Assembly: GCA_014904985.1 (NCBI GenBank)
Contig: MU129016.1
Coordinates: 62,001 to 126,000 of the forward strand
Reading direction: 5' to 3'
DNA length: 64,000 nt
Origin: Hydnum rufescens UP504
Lineage: Eukaryota; Basidiomycota; Agaricomycetes; Cantharellales; Hydnaceae
Below, one piece after another: positions 1 through 13,366 of the stretch. Both the position numbers and the translations under genes were made by a program. How positions within the stretch are numbered: position 1 is the stretch's first letter; every line of letters starts with the position of its first letter. The notes under the pieces are model-generated. The model ran no database searches. It had not been told where the DNA came from and saw only the letters and a list, made by a program, of their open reading frames with translations.

Positions 1-2184
<2,184 letters not shown>

Positions 2185-2531
2185 ATACCAAGGATTCGTT
2201 TCGGATCGCAGTGGAAATCTTCCCATCCCGCCAGACGCAGGAGGAATAGGGAGCCGTGCGAGTCTCGGATAGAACAACATAGTTCCATCGTTCCCATACA
2301 CGTAGTCAGACATCATTGTCATTAGTCATTGAAAAGCTATATACGTGCGCAAGGGAAAAGAAAGTATTTTGGATCAAACGGCACAACAGTGACCAGCAAA
2401 AGCAAAGGCCGCAGGCCTCGCGTAGATAAGTTAAGAGCGTTACTCTTCGTACCGTACCCCAATTCCAAAACCAAGATCGTTACAAGAAAATAAGGAAAAA
2501 GGCATGAACGAAAGAACCACCGCGGTTTGAA
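2185..2531. other. Convergent 3' intergenic gap
   Basis: Short gap between the 3' ends of PEX1 (+) and SPA2 (-). It holds a T-rich stretch and nothing that reads as coding beyond shadows; presumably both 3' UTRs and polyadenylation signals. Confidence 0.5.
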
Positions 2532-5500
2532 TCATAACTTCATGAGCTCTTTCATCGCTTTCGCCACGCCAAAGCTTGAGGACGCCATCGCCTGTCGGGT
2601 AGTCTTCGTGATCTCTGATAACGATTGCATCTCGCCGAGCTTGTTGCAGTTCTCGCTGAGGTCGTGAAGAATCTCTGTACCCAGCTGCACCGAGGCGGCT
2701 GGGAGACTGTCCTTGCAGACCGCCACTATGCTAGTCACGATGGTGATGATCTGAGTCAAGTTTTCGTTTAGCTCGTGAACTTGGGCGCCTCGACGGATCG
2801 CCGCAAGAAGACTTTGGATCGAGTAGACGATGGATTCAGATTGCACTTCGAGATATGGCTGGCAAAAGGAAATCAGGCGGATGGTTTCTGAGTTTTCTTC
2901 GTTCCAAGTATTAGCTGACGATTCATAAGTACCTTGAGCTCTTCCCAGGCATCATCGCTACCATCTATGGTTGTAGAGTCATCACTGATGCCACTACCTA
3001 CCATAATCCCGGGACTATCAAAGACCTGAGAAGGCGGTGGACTTTGGCTTGTAGATCGATTCGACTGACGTGAGAATGTATGCACGGTGCGCACCGTTCC
3101 GGTATCTTCCTCTCGGTATTTATTACTCGCGGCGCTCGACGTGCGTCCATGATGGCGGGCGGCCCCAGCCTTGATGCTCTCCACCGAACGTAGGCTGGGC
3201 ATATTGTATCCTCCATTCAACGGCGTAGGACTCGTTGGAGATCTGAGATCACGTTCATTGACACCTCTTCGGAGGGACAGAAGTTTTACCAGCTCGATAA
3301 TAGCCGATGATACGTGGCTCGCCGCCGCATCCATGAGACTGACGGGTGAGAGACCGAAGCTTGCTGCATGATTCCGTGCGGCGGAAACGAGATTCCCAAG
3401 TGTTGCGTCCGCTCGTTCTCGCAGGTGCCGAATAGTGTCCTCGCTAACATCACGCCTCGTTGGATGCCGCTCGTATGCTCTGACATCATCAGTGATCGCG
3501 GTTACAACATTCACAACTGCCTTCATCGACATCAAAACGCTGGTAGGGTTGTCTGATCTGAGTGAGGAAACGGCTCTTCGGTTCAGAGGAAACTCCAAAG
3601 AGACACGGACTTCGTGTGCGCGTGCTCACCTCGCAAGGCTCAGAAGTGTATCAATGGCACCCTGGAAAGTTGTGACGTGGATATCCGCAATAACCCCATG
3701 ATCCGAGATAGGTATTCGCCGGGCATCCACCTTGGGGACTTGAGGACCGGAAAATAATTGTGAAGTCGCTGTCGGATGTGATCCAATGGGTTTTGTCAGG
3801 TCCAGAGAGAATAAGTAGCTAGAGAAAAAATAGGAAAGACATAGACCTTTAGTATTCCGCAGTTCTGTCTTCGCTTGCTCGTATTTCCGCTTGTACTCTT
3901 TGATCTGTTCATTAAGAGTTTGGATCAAGAGCATATCAGCATCCTTGTCCGCCACCATTTCCTCATTCCGGGAGCTAAGTTCACGGAGGCTGTCTAGCAG
4001 CCCTTGCATTTCCACTCTGAGGGCTTCGATGTCCGGCCGCTGCTGGCATACAAAAACGGTTTGAGTAAACTTTCGGTATGACCGCAGAAGAGTCGCGGCT
4101 CGAGCATCTGGGGATGCACCGACATCGCTACTCACAATACGACTGCCACTTTCCTGCTCGGCTTCCAAGGCCAGGATGCGCTCTCGCAAACGAGCAACTT
4201 CGCGCCGGTCAGAATCTGCACGCCGCGCTTCACGATCTCTGGAGTCCAACCCCTCATCGAGTTCAGTTTCCAGACGTTTCACCTCCAAGGCTTGCTTTGC
4301 AGCGGTCTGCACATCAAAAAGGGAGGCAACGGCTTAACAAGTGCATAAAAATAAATAAAAAGACGAGGTACGCACGTCACGGACCGCTGTCAGGTCGTTT
4401 TCCAGCTCGCGCACCCGACCAGTCCCTTCCGCCTGACTCTGCACGGCCGGGGAATTAGGTTCAGGCAGAAGTTCTGGGCCTGGTAATATCTTACCCTGTT
4501 TGCTTCGGCGACCGCACCTTCCAACGAAGCTATTCTATTCTGCATGGTGGCAATCTTGAATTCGTATTCTCTCCGCAACTTCTCTAAATCCTCCATGGAC
4601 TGGGTTCGAATAACTAGTCAGTGAAGAATCCTTCATTTCATCGGAAAATAATTACTACCTGACGGATTCTCCCACCCTTACCACTGACGTCGCTGGCGAC
4701 ACTGGCCCTACCAAAGCTCATTTTGTCGTAGTACTCGCTTCCACCGCGTCTATCACTGCCGGTCTCCTCATCTTCGCTACGCGGGCTAGAAAGGAAACCG
4801 GCACCAATCGCATTGAAGCCTCCAAGGCCGAAGGACTGTCCCCCTTGACCCAACCGATCGAGGGGGCTGCGGGTTGCAAGGCGTTCGTCCGGGCTCTGGT
4901 GACGCTGGGACATGGCATTCGCAGTGCTTCCCGAAATGACGGAGATTCGCATGCCGTCGGTACTGCCAGGCCGAGATGACGTTGGTGATTCGTCACGGCC
5001 AAACGGAACTTCGATCTCCTCCTCAGCGATGGTGGATTTGTTGGGTATAATAACGCCAGTGGTGGCAGAGGAAGGACCCTGAGAGGAAGAAAATGCAGCA
5101 CTGTCCGTAGACATTTTACGCGTAAGTTGCTGATTAAAACTGATAGTGGTATCTTGCGAGGGGCGGCTGCGTCGGCTCGTATTGAGGGGGTATGTGTTTG
5201 TTTCTTGCGAAGGGCGGCGGCTGAATGAGCTGCCCACGGAGTCAGAAGATGGTTTTCGTTGTTGCATAGAAGGACCAGGTTCGGGTGAGGTCTCCTGTCG
5301 GTATCCAAGTATTGCCGAAGGTGCCGACGGAGGTGGGGGGCCATTCGCCAAGGCACTACTTTCAGACGGTGGAGAGGCACGAAACGGTAGTCGAGAGTTA
5401 TGATCGTCCTGGGAAAGTCGGTGCCGGTGGGGAGGTGATCCGTATGAGGATGATTGCTCATCTGCACGTCCCGAGAGGTTGGAGGGCTTATAAATGGGTT

Positions 5501-6363
5501 TTGGTGCTGGGGGAGAAGGGAGAGAGGAAGGCCCACTACTGGGTTCTGCGGGCTCTTGTTCATCGTACACAGAACCAGGGGTGTTTGGAACTCCTGGAAC
5601 CTCCTGTACGTTTCCATCAAGCGATACACAATTGACGAATGGTTAGGGAGAAAGCACTGAATGGCAATGGCACGCTTACATCTTCTTTCAGTTCAGGATA
5701 TCTTCGGCCGAGCTCAACGAACACATCACTCGAGAGATCCTTGAAGCGCAATTTTGGAAGGGTGGCCAACTTTTGACGTGCTTGGTTGCGCTTCGGATGA
5801 AATTCATCCCGTACCGGCAGGAATGGAACTGCAACGCACACATACGCGAACGGGAAGAGCTAAGCATACCAGACGACAATCGTGAACATGCTCGAATCAC
5901 GCCCACCTTCATTCTTTGAAGAATTATTCTTCCGTCGAACGAGCTCGTCGTAGACGTCGGTGGATAATTCTTGGAATTGCTGACGCGTCAGGCGCGTAAG
6001 TTTTTCTCTGGCACTTGCACGAGAACCGGCAGGTTCTAGAATTAAAGGTGGATATAACCAGGGATGAGAGATAACGAAATGTTTGGGGTAAAGGGGTGGA
6101 AATGGATTGGTTTAACGTTATGTTCGGAATTACTGACCTTTTGCCATGTGGTTTGCCAGGAAAGCGTTCAATTCCTCGAAATGGGTTCGCGCGATCTGGC
6201 GTGCGTCGATGACTGGGGTGGGCGGTATCTTGGCGGGACCACTCGTTCCATCTCGGTTGGGTTTGTACGCGTCTGCACGGTAGTTGGAAATGCCCGAGTA
6301 CGCTGTATTGGTAGGTGAGGTAGGCGCTCCGTTTGCTGCTCTAATTCCATTCGTGGCAGACAT
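2532..6363 (-). CDS. SPA2: SPA2-like cell polarity scaffold (polarisome component)
   Basis: Polarisome scaffold that concentrates formin and MAP kinase components at hyphal tips. The N-terminal exon (6363 to about 6135) starts MSATNGIRAANG. Two Spa2-homology (GIT-type) repeats follow: REKLTRLTRQQFQELSTDVY with DELVRRK near 5930-6020, and RQKLATLPKLRFKDLSSDVF with ELGRRYPEL near 5695-5800. A long Ser/Pro-rich low-complexity region lies at about 4680-5600, then a heptad-rich coiled coil at about 3850-4600. The conserved C-terminal Spa2 region spans 2532-3600, including AWEELKPYLEVQSESIVYS across an intron at about 2857-2931. Stop at 2532-2534. At least six short introns. The two N-terminal repeats, central coil and C-terminal block in this order make the call firm; Spa2 versus its paralogue Sph1 is not an issue in basidiomycetes. 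Confidence 0.88.
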
Positions 6364-8121
6364 TGGAATGGGACGTATGTGGGGTGCCTGTCAACGGGTA
6401 CAATAAGGAGGGCCGGCGGGATTCAAAATATTAGACCCTGCAAACAAGGGGCGCCATATTGCATTGCGGGAACAAAGCGTGCTGACCAGAAGAGGTGTTG
6501 ATATACAAGAGGTGGTACAGAGTGATCGGAGACGCCGTCAGGCTTGCACCAAAAACCTTCCGGAAGGCAGGAGAGATATGGCTCAGCCAAGTAATCGCTC
6601 GCAGCGATCAGAAGAACCACCAGAGTGTCAAGAGAGACACGGCTATAAATTTGGAGGGAAGGGGGAGGTAAAGGTGAGGTTGGCACGCTGTTTCACTCAA
6701 CGCCACACCGGAATTAGCCGATACTACCGAACAGTCAGCTCTTGACCCGGAAATGGAAACGTTCGTCTGGCGACACAAAATGTCCACACATTGACGCAGG
6801 AACAGGGAGAGACTGGGATCATTGGGAGTAATGCAAGCCCGGGAACCGTCATTGCTAAAAGCAAGAGTTTGCGACGGGCTCCTAGCCAGGAGTCCATGAC
6901 CCAGTTAAGGGATACTGTCTGCTGAGCGAGGTTTGGTCCGAATTCAGATTCAATCCGTGATAGACAACATCGTTATGGTGATCAAGCCAGTGATAGAATG
7001 AGATTGAGGAGTCAGTAGCACAACAACGCAACGTATCTGATCTAAACGTCCCTTTATCCGGATTTCCATGACATATAGAGGACACCCAGGAACCCAATGG
7101 ATAGCCATGTACCACGTTTGGATTAACTGTACGGCATGAGACGCCGGAGCTTTTGTGCTTGCGTTTTGGTAGCATACGCCGTCTGACCTGTTCCCAAGGA
7201 CTGTACGATTAGACATATAATGATGCAAAACTGGTCGAAGTGCGCCTGCCTAGTCTGTTGAGCCGTGATGCAGCCATAGTGGAATTAAGATGTGTCTTCA
7301 TGGTCTTTCCCTGATAGATCATTCAAGGTGGACGATTTGTGTAAAATCCGCGTTGAGGAGACGTACACGTTTGAACATGCCATTTGGTAATGCAGACCAC
7401 CGTTTCTTGGTGCCAGAATCTGTGTAGACATGAATCCCCTGTTTGGTATTTGTATTGACGTGCATTCATTGCTCACGGGTCTTTAACTTGGGAAACCATG
7501 CAATGGCGGAGGTCGAAAGGGGGCGTGATTTTGCAAGGGAGGCGAGGATGCCACTGCTTGCCAATAGTGAGGCCAACATGAAACGGATTTTTTGTCGGCG
7601 GGTGCCGACCCGAGTGGGAACGGGGCGGATGATCCCAAACCCAGTATCGACAACAGTCCCTCATCAGGCTCATCTCAATAAATTGGCTACGTACATCGGA
7701 ATATCCACATTTGAATTTTCAGAATCTCGATGCACCCGAGTCCCAGAAAAGGTGAAGCAACGTGCAGAACGGCGATGTGTACACAGCGCCGGCGGATCCT
7801 CCGCAATCCTTACCTGGCTCGGGATGCGGTCGAAAAGGGGATATCGTGCTGGGCGATGTCCTTCCGTCAAAACTGTCTAGTTGCTGTATGGGGGTCATCC
7901 AATTTGAGCATATTTTTCCTGAAATTCATTAGCTGACTCCATTTGTGGAGGGCCTTAGCAAATGTTGGTAGGTCCCAGGCCCGCATGATCCGTGCGGGAG
8001 CGAGGCCCTCGGCTTGTTCTCACGCGCTCACTGCCTCGAAAAGGTTATAAAGTGTGGGCTTTCCACAGCCTTACCCCCCGTGCTCTCTCCCCTTCGATTA
8101 TACCCTCCTCCATCACAAACA
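6364..8121. other. Divergent promoter region, no gene seen
   Basis: Gap of about 1.75 kb between the start of SPA2 (-) and the start of the MAPEG gene (+). Reading frames here are short or have no family likeness. A TTATAAAGT motif near 8045 lies about 77 bases before the MAPEG start and is a reasonable TATA element. A short hairpin with stem GTCGGC/GCCGAC lies near 7593-7608. Nothing else supported. Confidence 0.5.
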
Positions 8122-8959
8122 ATGTCTCCACCACTAAATGGTCCAAACGAGCGAACCCCTCTAAACCCTCCACTCCGAAAGTCTATCCTCTCTGGCGAAC
8201 TGACGGGTTGGACGTTGGACATGCCTCCTCATCTCCACAACTTGTTAGTAGGATATCGGGCTTATCCTCACTCAAACTGAGACTTATGCGTTTCCTACAG
8301 CTCCCTTGTGTTCTTCCCCCTTTATTGCTCCCTCATCCCTGTCGCCCGGCTCCTCACAAGACCAAATGGATACTTCAGCATCCTCTTAGACAAAGTGTAC
8401 GGTCCTCGCGATGCGGGCACCATTGTCAAGCTTGTGGCGCTCGGTGCATTCCATACCTTCCTCACTACCGCTGCCGGCAGTGCCTGGGCTCAATCATTCC
8501 ACCCCGCGGATACCAAAACCAGTGTAAGGCACTGCGACAATCGTACACCCATAAACCGTATTTGATCGTGACATTATTTCTACTTCAGACCCGCGCTTGG
8601 CCAAGAATGATCTTCGTGGCTTCCCCCACCGCGTGACCGCCGCTCACCAATCTTTAATTGAGGTCTTCCCAGGTACTACTCTGCAGTCTGCGAGTGATTT
8701 TGGACCTGATCCGAACCCTTTGTTGCATAGCGTTCGGGGTCACCGCCGCGGTGATTCTCGCTACCCGAGACATCACCACAACCGCGGCCCTTCTACCCTT
8801 ATCGACGGGCTCATCCTCCACTTCATCTTAAAGAATGTAGTCTTCTACATCTCTTACCTCGCCAACGACGACTTCAACCGTTCCGCCTCCCACGTCTTCG
8901 CCATTAGCACCCTCATGAGCGTTCTGTTCGAGCTCTCTGGCGCAGTGCGAATCTCTTAA
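8122..8959 (+). CDS. MAPEG-family integral membrane protein
   Basis: MAPEG proteins are small four-helix membrane proteins related to microsomal glutathione S-transferase. Inferred exons: 8122-8243, 8301-8521, 8589-8672, and 8731-8959. The first helix reads FSLVFFPLYCSLIPVA. The family signature NPR is rebuilt across the second intron (8522-8588), followed by VTAAHQSLIEVFP, the usual AHQN-E-FP-like motif. Helix 3 is FGVTAAVILAT after intron 8673-8730, and the last part reads LKNVVFYISYLANDD then AISTLMSVLFELSGA. Between helix 3 and the last part the frame slips by one base near 8800 (missing base in CTTATCG), with no usable intron. So the gene is either broken or mis-sequenced. Substrate unknown; fungal members of this type are usually annotated only as MAPEG. 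Confidence 0.7.
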
Positions 8960-9568
8960 GCTTACGTGGTTAGCAACATGTAAAAATCGAGGAGACATGT
9001 GTCTGCTGTGTTTTTATGTATGCTTCTCTGGTGCCGGCAGCATTTTGTATCAAGATCCCTTGTTTATACCAAGGTCATTTATCTTATTTTCAAGAGGCGA
9101 ATTGCCACCGAAAGCTGGACCCTCGGCGTGAGAAGCCCTTGGACCTTCTGACGCAAAGACCTGTGCCTTACAGCAACGAGGCGATCAATGGACTCAATTT
9201 GGAAATTGTGTATTCAAGTGGCGTCGAACTACGCACAATGATGACGTCCCGATGTCATACCCAGTTTCGCAGCGCTTATATTGAACGCTTGACTCGGCCA
9301 TCGGAGGGGAGCAAGTGGCGAGTGTGTGCACACAAAAATTGAAATCCTTATCTTCTGCAATTCAAGCTGTCATTCTATCTCCAAATGGACTAATAGCCCT
9401 ATATTTACATCATGCGAGTTGAATTTATGGGACATTGTATTTCACTCCATGTTCTCGTCAGAAACGTCTGATCAGAAATCGAGCAGTGCAATTAACACTG
9501 TTATGTAAAGCAGCCGGAGTTTTGAGAGCTTTCCATGGGGAGTTTTACCACTAGTAGATTTAGCACCA

Positions 9569-9931
9569 TTCGGCAACTCGAAACCGCGCTCGGTTTCTTC
9601 CTTCTGTTTCTTCTGAAGTTAGTCTCGGGGACTAGAGAAACACCGAAGTTCAAACAGTGTTGTTTTGTCTATTTATATAGTATACTCTAGTATACCACAC
9701 TAACACCTGTGAGAGTCCTCTTCCTATCCATCCCACCCGCATTGAACTTAAACTGCCTGTTCCCTATGTTTGCATTGCATCCTTTGGCACAGTGCAGTAC
9801 AGTAGAGAAGTGAGATGGAGATAGCCGAAAAGAAAAAGAGGTTGCAGCCGAACGTCACAACTTTTCATGATTTTCTGAGAAAAAGTGCGGTTTCTTTTTG
9901 AATTGAAACGGCCCGGTTTCGAGTTGCCGAA
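9569..9931. mobile_element. Candidate MITE bounded by 18-bp inverted repeats
   Basis: TTCGGCAACTCGAAACCG at 9569-9586 has an exact reverse complement at 9914-9931. Similarity continues inward, imperfectly, through a CGGTTTC / CCGTTTC segment. The spacing (363 bp overall) and non-coding interior suit a miniature inverted-repeat element. No target-site duplication was found in the flanks (AGCACCA before, CGGAGCC after), so this could be an old element or a chance structural repeat. Confidence 0.35.
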
Positions 9932-11006
9932 CGGAGCCTTACAGCTGATTTCATAAAGATAGACGTGCGATTTCACGATACATCAAGTTTTGGATCTGAT
10001 CAAGATTTACGATGGAGTGGCACCCCTATTGGGTCCCATTTTCGCTTGTTCCGTCTCCACGTGACATGTCGCACATCCCAGTCGTTGCAGAAGGGCCTCT
10101 GTCATTATGAATGAGTCTCTCAGCACACAACAAATTTCCGAGCACCAATCAGTCAACAGACAGCGCAAAGAGTCAGAAACTTGCGTTTATCTGTTGGAAG
10201 GTGAGTTGGCTGCGGACGGGTCCATGGCACAAATTGATTCGGACCCAAATGATCTGTGGTCAAAAATCATTTTTATGAATCAGTAGCAGTGGTAGTACAT
10301 CTCTCAAAAATACAAAAGGGTACTCTATCCAATTATACAAGTGACAAGATCCACACCTAATCAACGTCAAAGATGTATGTTCTTTGACTTCGACAACGAG
10401 AACAAGGGACACGTGTCTTTTGGGCCTGACATCTACCGTCCTGCCACTCAGCGCGCTTGCAACAATGTATGATCACCCAGTGGATTCTGCTATGGCTTGG
10501 AGTCAAAGAAATACCATTGTGCATGCTGGTTTAATTTCCCCCTTGAGCTGTCGTGCAAAGTGGTGGTGGTGGTGGAAATCTCATTTATATACCGCGTCGG
10601 GCTGCCTATGGGTAATAGCTAGGCGCCTAGGGCGGTCCTCGTGCAAAGTGGTCAGCACCAAAGAGGGATATTGTGTGTTCTAGGGAATACCCATGAAAGA
10701 CATGCTAGATTTCATCTAAGGAGGGTGTTGCCGTCATGCACACAGGTAGGAAATTCAGTCTATTGTCTTCCTACATACAATTTTTAGCATGAGGCGGGGG
10801 TGGACAGTGGCACTAAAGTGGCATTTTCGGCCCTTGCTCTTTGACAAATCGTTTGCCTTTCCCATTATTGGTAAATTCCCGTGGGAGTTTTTTGAAACGA
10901 AGCGGAAAGCAAAGCCTTCGGCAGTTTCCACTCCTTCACGTACGGGGCCTCGTGCCTCAGACCTCAACTGTAGCTGAATTTGAAGGTGCGTATGGGCTGA
11001 ATGCAT

Positions 11007-11013
11007 TATATAA
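11007..11013 (+). promoter_or_regulatory. TATA-like box of TRP1
   Basis: TATATAA lies 47 bases before the TRP1 start codon in an otherwise balanced sequence. Placement is suitable for a core promoter; function is inferred from position only. Confidence 0.45.
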
Positions 11014-11059
11014 GAGATGACCTAACCGCCGCGTCTAAAACTTATCCATACAGAGGCCA

Positions 11060-13366
11060 ATGGCTGAGCTCGAGACGCTGCTCATCGACAATTTTGATTC
11101 CTTTACCTGGAATCTGTATCAATCGCTTTCCAACCTAGGCGCAAATGTACGCGTAATTCGCAACGACGCGCTAACCCCAGAGGACTTCCCCAACCTCCAA
11201 ATAAAAAATCTCATCATTTCTCCCGGTCCCGGCCATCCAAAGACTGACAGTGGGATCTCTCGCGATGCTATCCGGTACTTTGCTGGAACAGTGCCCGTCT
11301 TAGGCGTATGTATGGGGCTTGAATGCTTCGTAGACGTGTATGGTGGAGAGATCGCGTACGCAGGCGAGATCATGCATGGAAAGACAAGTCCAGTGCAGCA
11401 CGACGGGAAAGGCATCTTCAAGGGTGTCCCTCAGGGGATTTCGTCAACACGATATCACTCGCTTTCCGCTAGCATTAAGTCGCTCCCTGCCGAGCTCGCT
11501 GTGACCGCTACGAGTCGAGAAAGTGGTGTCATCATGGGTGTTCGACACCGGAAGTTCACGGTTGAATCTGTGCAGTATCATCCGGAGAGTATCATGTCCG
11601 AAGGGGGGGACGCAATCCTCAAAAATTTCCTCCAGCTTAATGGGGGGACTTGGTCAGAGAATCCCGAATTCGGAGTCACGGAGGCAGACGAACCTGAGGC
11701 TCTCCCTCCTGCTGCAGAGAAACCACCCACAATCCTCGAGAAGATCTATGCTCAACGATACAAGGACATCGAGCTCTCCAAAGCCACGCCTGGGACGACC
11801 CCAGCGGACTTGGCCACTTTGCTTTCCCTTCACGTTGCTCCACCTCTTATTCCATTCCTTCCTCGTCTTTCTCAACGAGTCCCAGCCCTTATGGCCGAAA
11901 TTAAACGCGCCTCGCCCTCAAAAGGGAATATCTCGCTGACGATCAATGCGGCGCAACAAGCCCTCACATATGCCCTTGCTGGCGCCTCTGTGATATCTGT
12001 CTTGACTGAGCCCACCTGGTTCAAGGGTTCACTTTTGGACATGAGAGTCGTCCGGGACGTTATAGATTCCCTGCCTAATCGTCCGGCCATCCTCCGAAAG
12101 GACTTCATCCTGGACGAGTATCAGATCTTGGAGGCTCGTCTGCATGGTGCCGACACTGTACTCCTCATCGTGGCGATGCTTACACCCCAGCGACTTCAAG
12201 AACTCTACGCGTACTCAATTTCCCTCGGCATGGAACCGCTCGTTGAAGTCAATAACGCGAAAGAGATGGAAACCGCTCTCAACCTTGGTGCAAAGGTCAT
12301 TGGAGTCAACAATCGAAACCTACATGACTTCAGTGTAGATATGGGCAACAGCTCGCGTTTGGCTGGAATGTCCAAGGATCATGACGTTGTTCTTTGTGCG
12401 CTGAGCGGTATATCTTCCCCGGAGGATGTCAGGAATTACGTTGAGCAAGGTGTCCGAGCGGTCCTTGTCGGTGAATCTCTCATGCGCGCTGCAGATCCCA
12501 CCACATTCATTCACAAACTCCTGGATCTTCCCTCGGAAACTGTATCCGAGTCCTCCCCTCTTGTCAAAATATGTGGTATTCGTTCTGTAGAAGACGCTCT
12601 TCAGACAGCTCAGGCTGGCGCCGACCTCATCGGTATGGTATTCGCACCCAATTCGAGGCGAGCAGTGGACATCCCCACTGCGCACTCCATAGTCAGCAGC
12701 ATCCGATCTCACATTAACGCACCAGCTTCCTCTCCCACCCCTCTAAACTCGTCGAACTTGCCTTGGTTTTCGCATAATGCCCAGCGCACCGCCCAGAGGA
12801 TTAAATCAGCAGGACGGCCTCTCGTTGTGGGCGTGTTCCAATCACAGCCCCTGGAGGACATTTTACACATTGTCGCTGCCTCGCAAATTGATCTCGTGCA
12901 GTTGCACGGGAACGAACCTTTGAGTTGGGCTCGACAGATTCCAGTCCCGATCATCCAAGTTTTCCACGTTCCTACCATTTCTTCGTCCGAGGAGAAAGAC
13001 AAGCAGGGGGGAGGCGGCAGCGGCCGTGGGCTCGCGGAGATCGCGCGCCCGGGGTTCAACCAGTTTGTGCTCCTCGATGCCGTGAGGCCTGGTGGTGGGA
13101 ATCTCTCTGGTGGAGCGGGTGTCGCGTTTGATTGGGATGTGGCGCGCGAAATCGTGGTGGCTGGAGAGAGTCAAGTGACGGGCGCGAGGACACCCCCCAT
13201 GCCCATCATCTTGGCGGGTGGCTTGACGGCCGAGAATGTTCGAGAGGCGGTGGAGAAGGTTCGGCCTTGGGCTGTTGACGTCAGTGGTGGAGTGGAGACG
13301 GACGGCGTCAAGGATCTGGATAAGATCAGGGCGTTTATCTCGGCTGCTAAATCCTCGATACCGTAG
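11060..13366 (+). CDS. TRP1: Trifunctional tryptophan biosynthesis protein TRP1 (GATase-IGPS-PRAI)
   Basis: One uninterrupted 768-residue frame carrying three enzymes of tryptophan synthesis. Residues 1-195 are the glutamine amidotransferase subunit of anthranilate synthase: oxyanion region SPGPGHP (54-60), nucleophile Cys84 in GVCMG, and His174/Glu176 in QYHPES. Residues about 225-490 are indole-3-glycerol phosphate synthase: EIKRASPSKGN (280-290) and LRKDFILDEYQ (345-355). Residues about 500-768 are phosphoribosylanthranilate isomerase: KICGIRS from 503 and DVSGGVE near the end. Domain order and length match the fungal trpC/TRP1 fusion. The missing partner (component I) must lie elsewhere. 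No introns and no frame breaks, unlike most neighbours. Confidence 0.97.
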   Translation: MAELETLLIDNFDSFTWNLYQSLSNLGANVRVIRNDALTPEDFPNLQIKNLIISPGPGHPKTDSGISRDAIRYFAGTVPVLGVCMGLECFVDVYGGEIAYAGEIMHGKTSPVQHDGKGIFKGVPQGISSTRYHSLSASIKSLPAELAVTATSRESGVIMGVRHRKFTVESVQYHPESIMSEGGDAILKNFLQLNGGTWSENPEFGVTEADEPEALPPAAEKPPTILEKIYAQRYKDIELSKATPGTTPADLATLLSLHVAPPLIPFLPRLSQRVPALMAEIKRASPSKGNISLTINAAQQALTYALAGASVISVLTEPTWFKGSLLDMRVVRDVIDSLPNRPAILRKDFILDEYQILEARLHGADTVLLIVAMLTPQRLQELYAYSISLGMEPLVEVNNAKEMETALNLGAKVIGVNNRNLHDFSVDMGNSSRLAGMSKDHDVVLCALSGISSPEDVRNYVEQGVRAVLVGESLMRAADPTTFIHKLLDLPSETVSESSPLVKICGIRSVEDALQTAQAGADLIGMVFAPNSRRAVDIPTAHSIVSSIRSHINAPASSPTPLNSSNLPWFSHNAQRTAQRIKSAGRPLVVGVFQSQPLEDILHIVAASQIDLVQLHGNEPLSWARQIPVPIIQVFHVPTISSSEEKDKQGGGGSGRGLAEIARPGFNQFVLLDAVRPGGGNLSGGAGVAFDWDVAREIVVAGESQVTGARTPPMPIILAGGLTAENVREAVEKVRPWAVDVSGGVETDGVKDLDKIRAFISAAKSSIP

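Larger units (their letters stand above)
8960..11059. other. Intergenic region 5' of TRP1
   Basis: No reading frame here resembles a known family. It holds one candidate MITE (9569-9931, listed separately) and a TATA-like box before TRP1. A run of TGG repeats lies near 10560-10576. No consensus Gcn4/CPC1 site was spotted by eye near the TRP1 start. Confidence 0.45.

Noticed and set aside
4718..5629. 303-codon minus-strand frame
   Set aside because: Overlaps the Ser/Pro-rich part of SPA2 in another frame; the SPA2 frame is supported by family motifs on both sides.
7443..7880. 145-codon plus-strand frame upstream of the MAPEG gene
   Set aside because: No motif, overlaps competing minus-strand frames, no splice-consistent extension.
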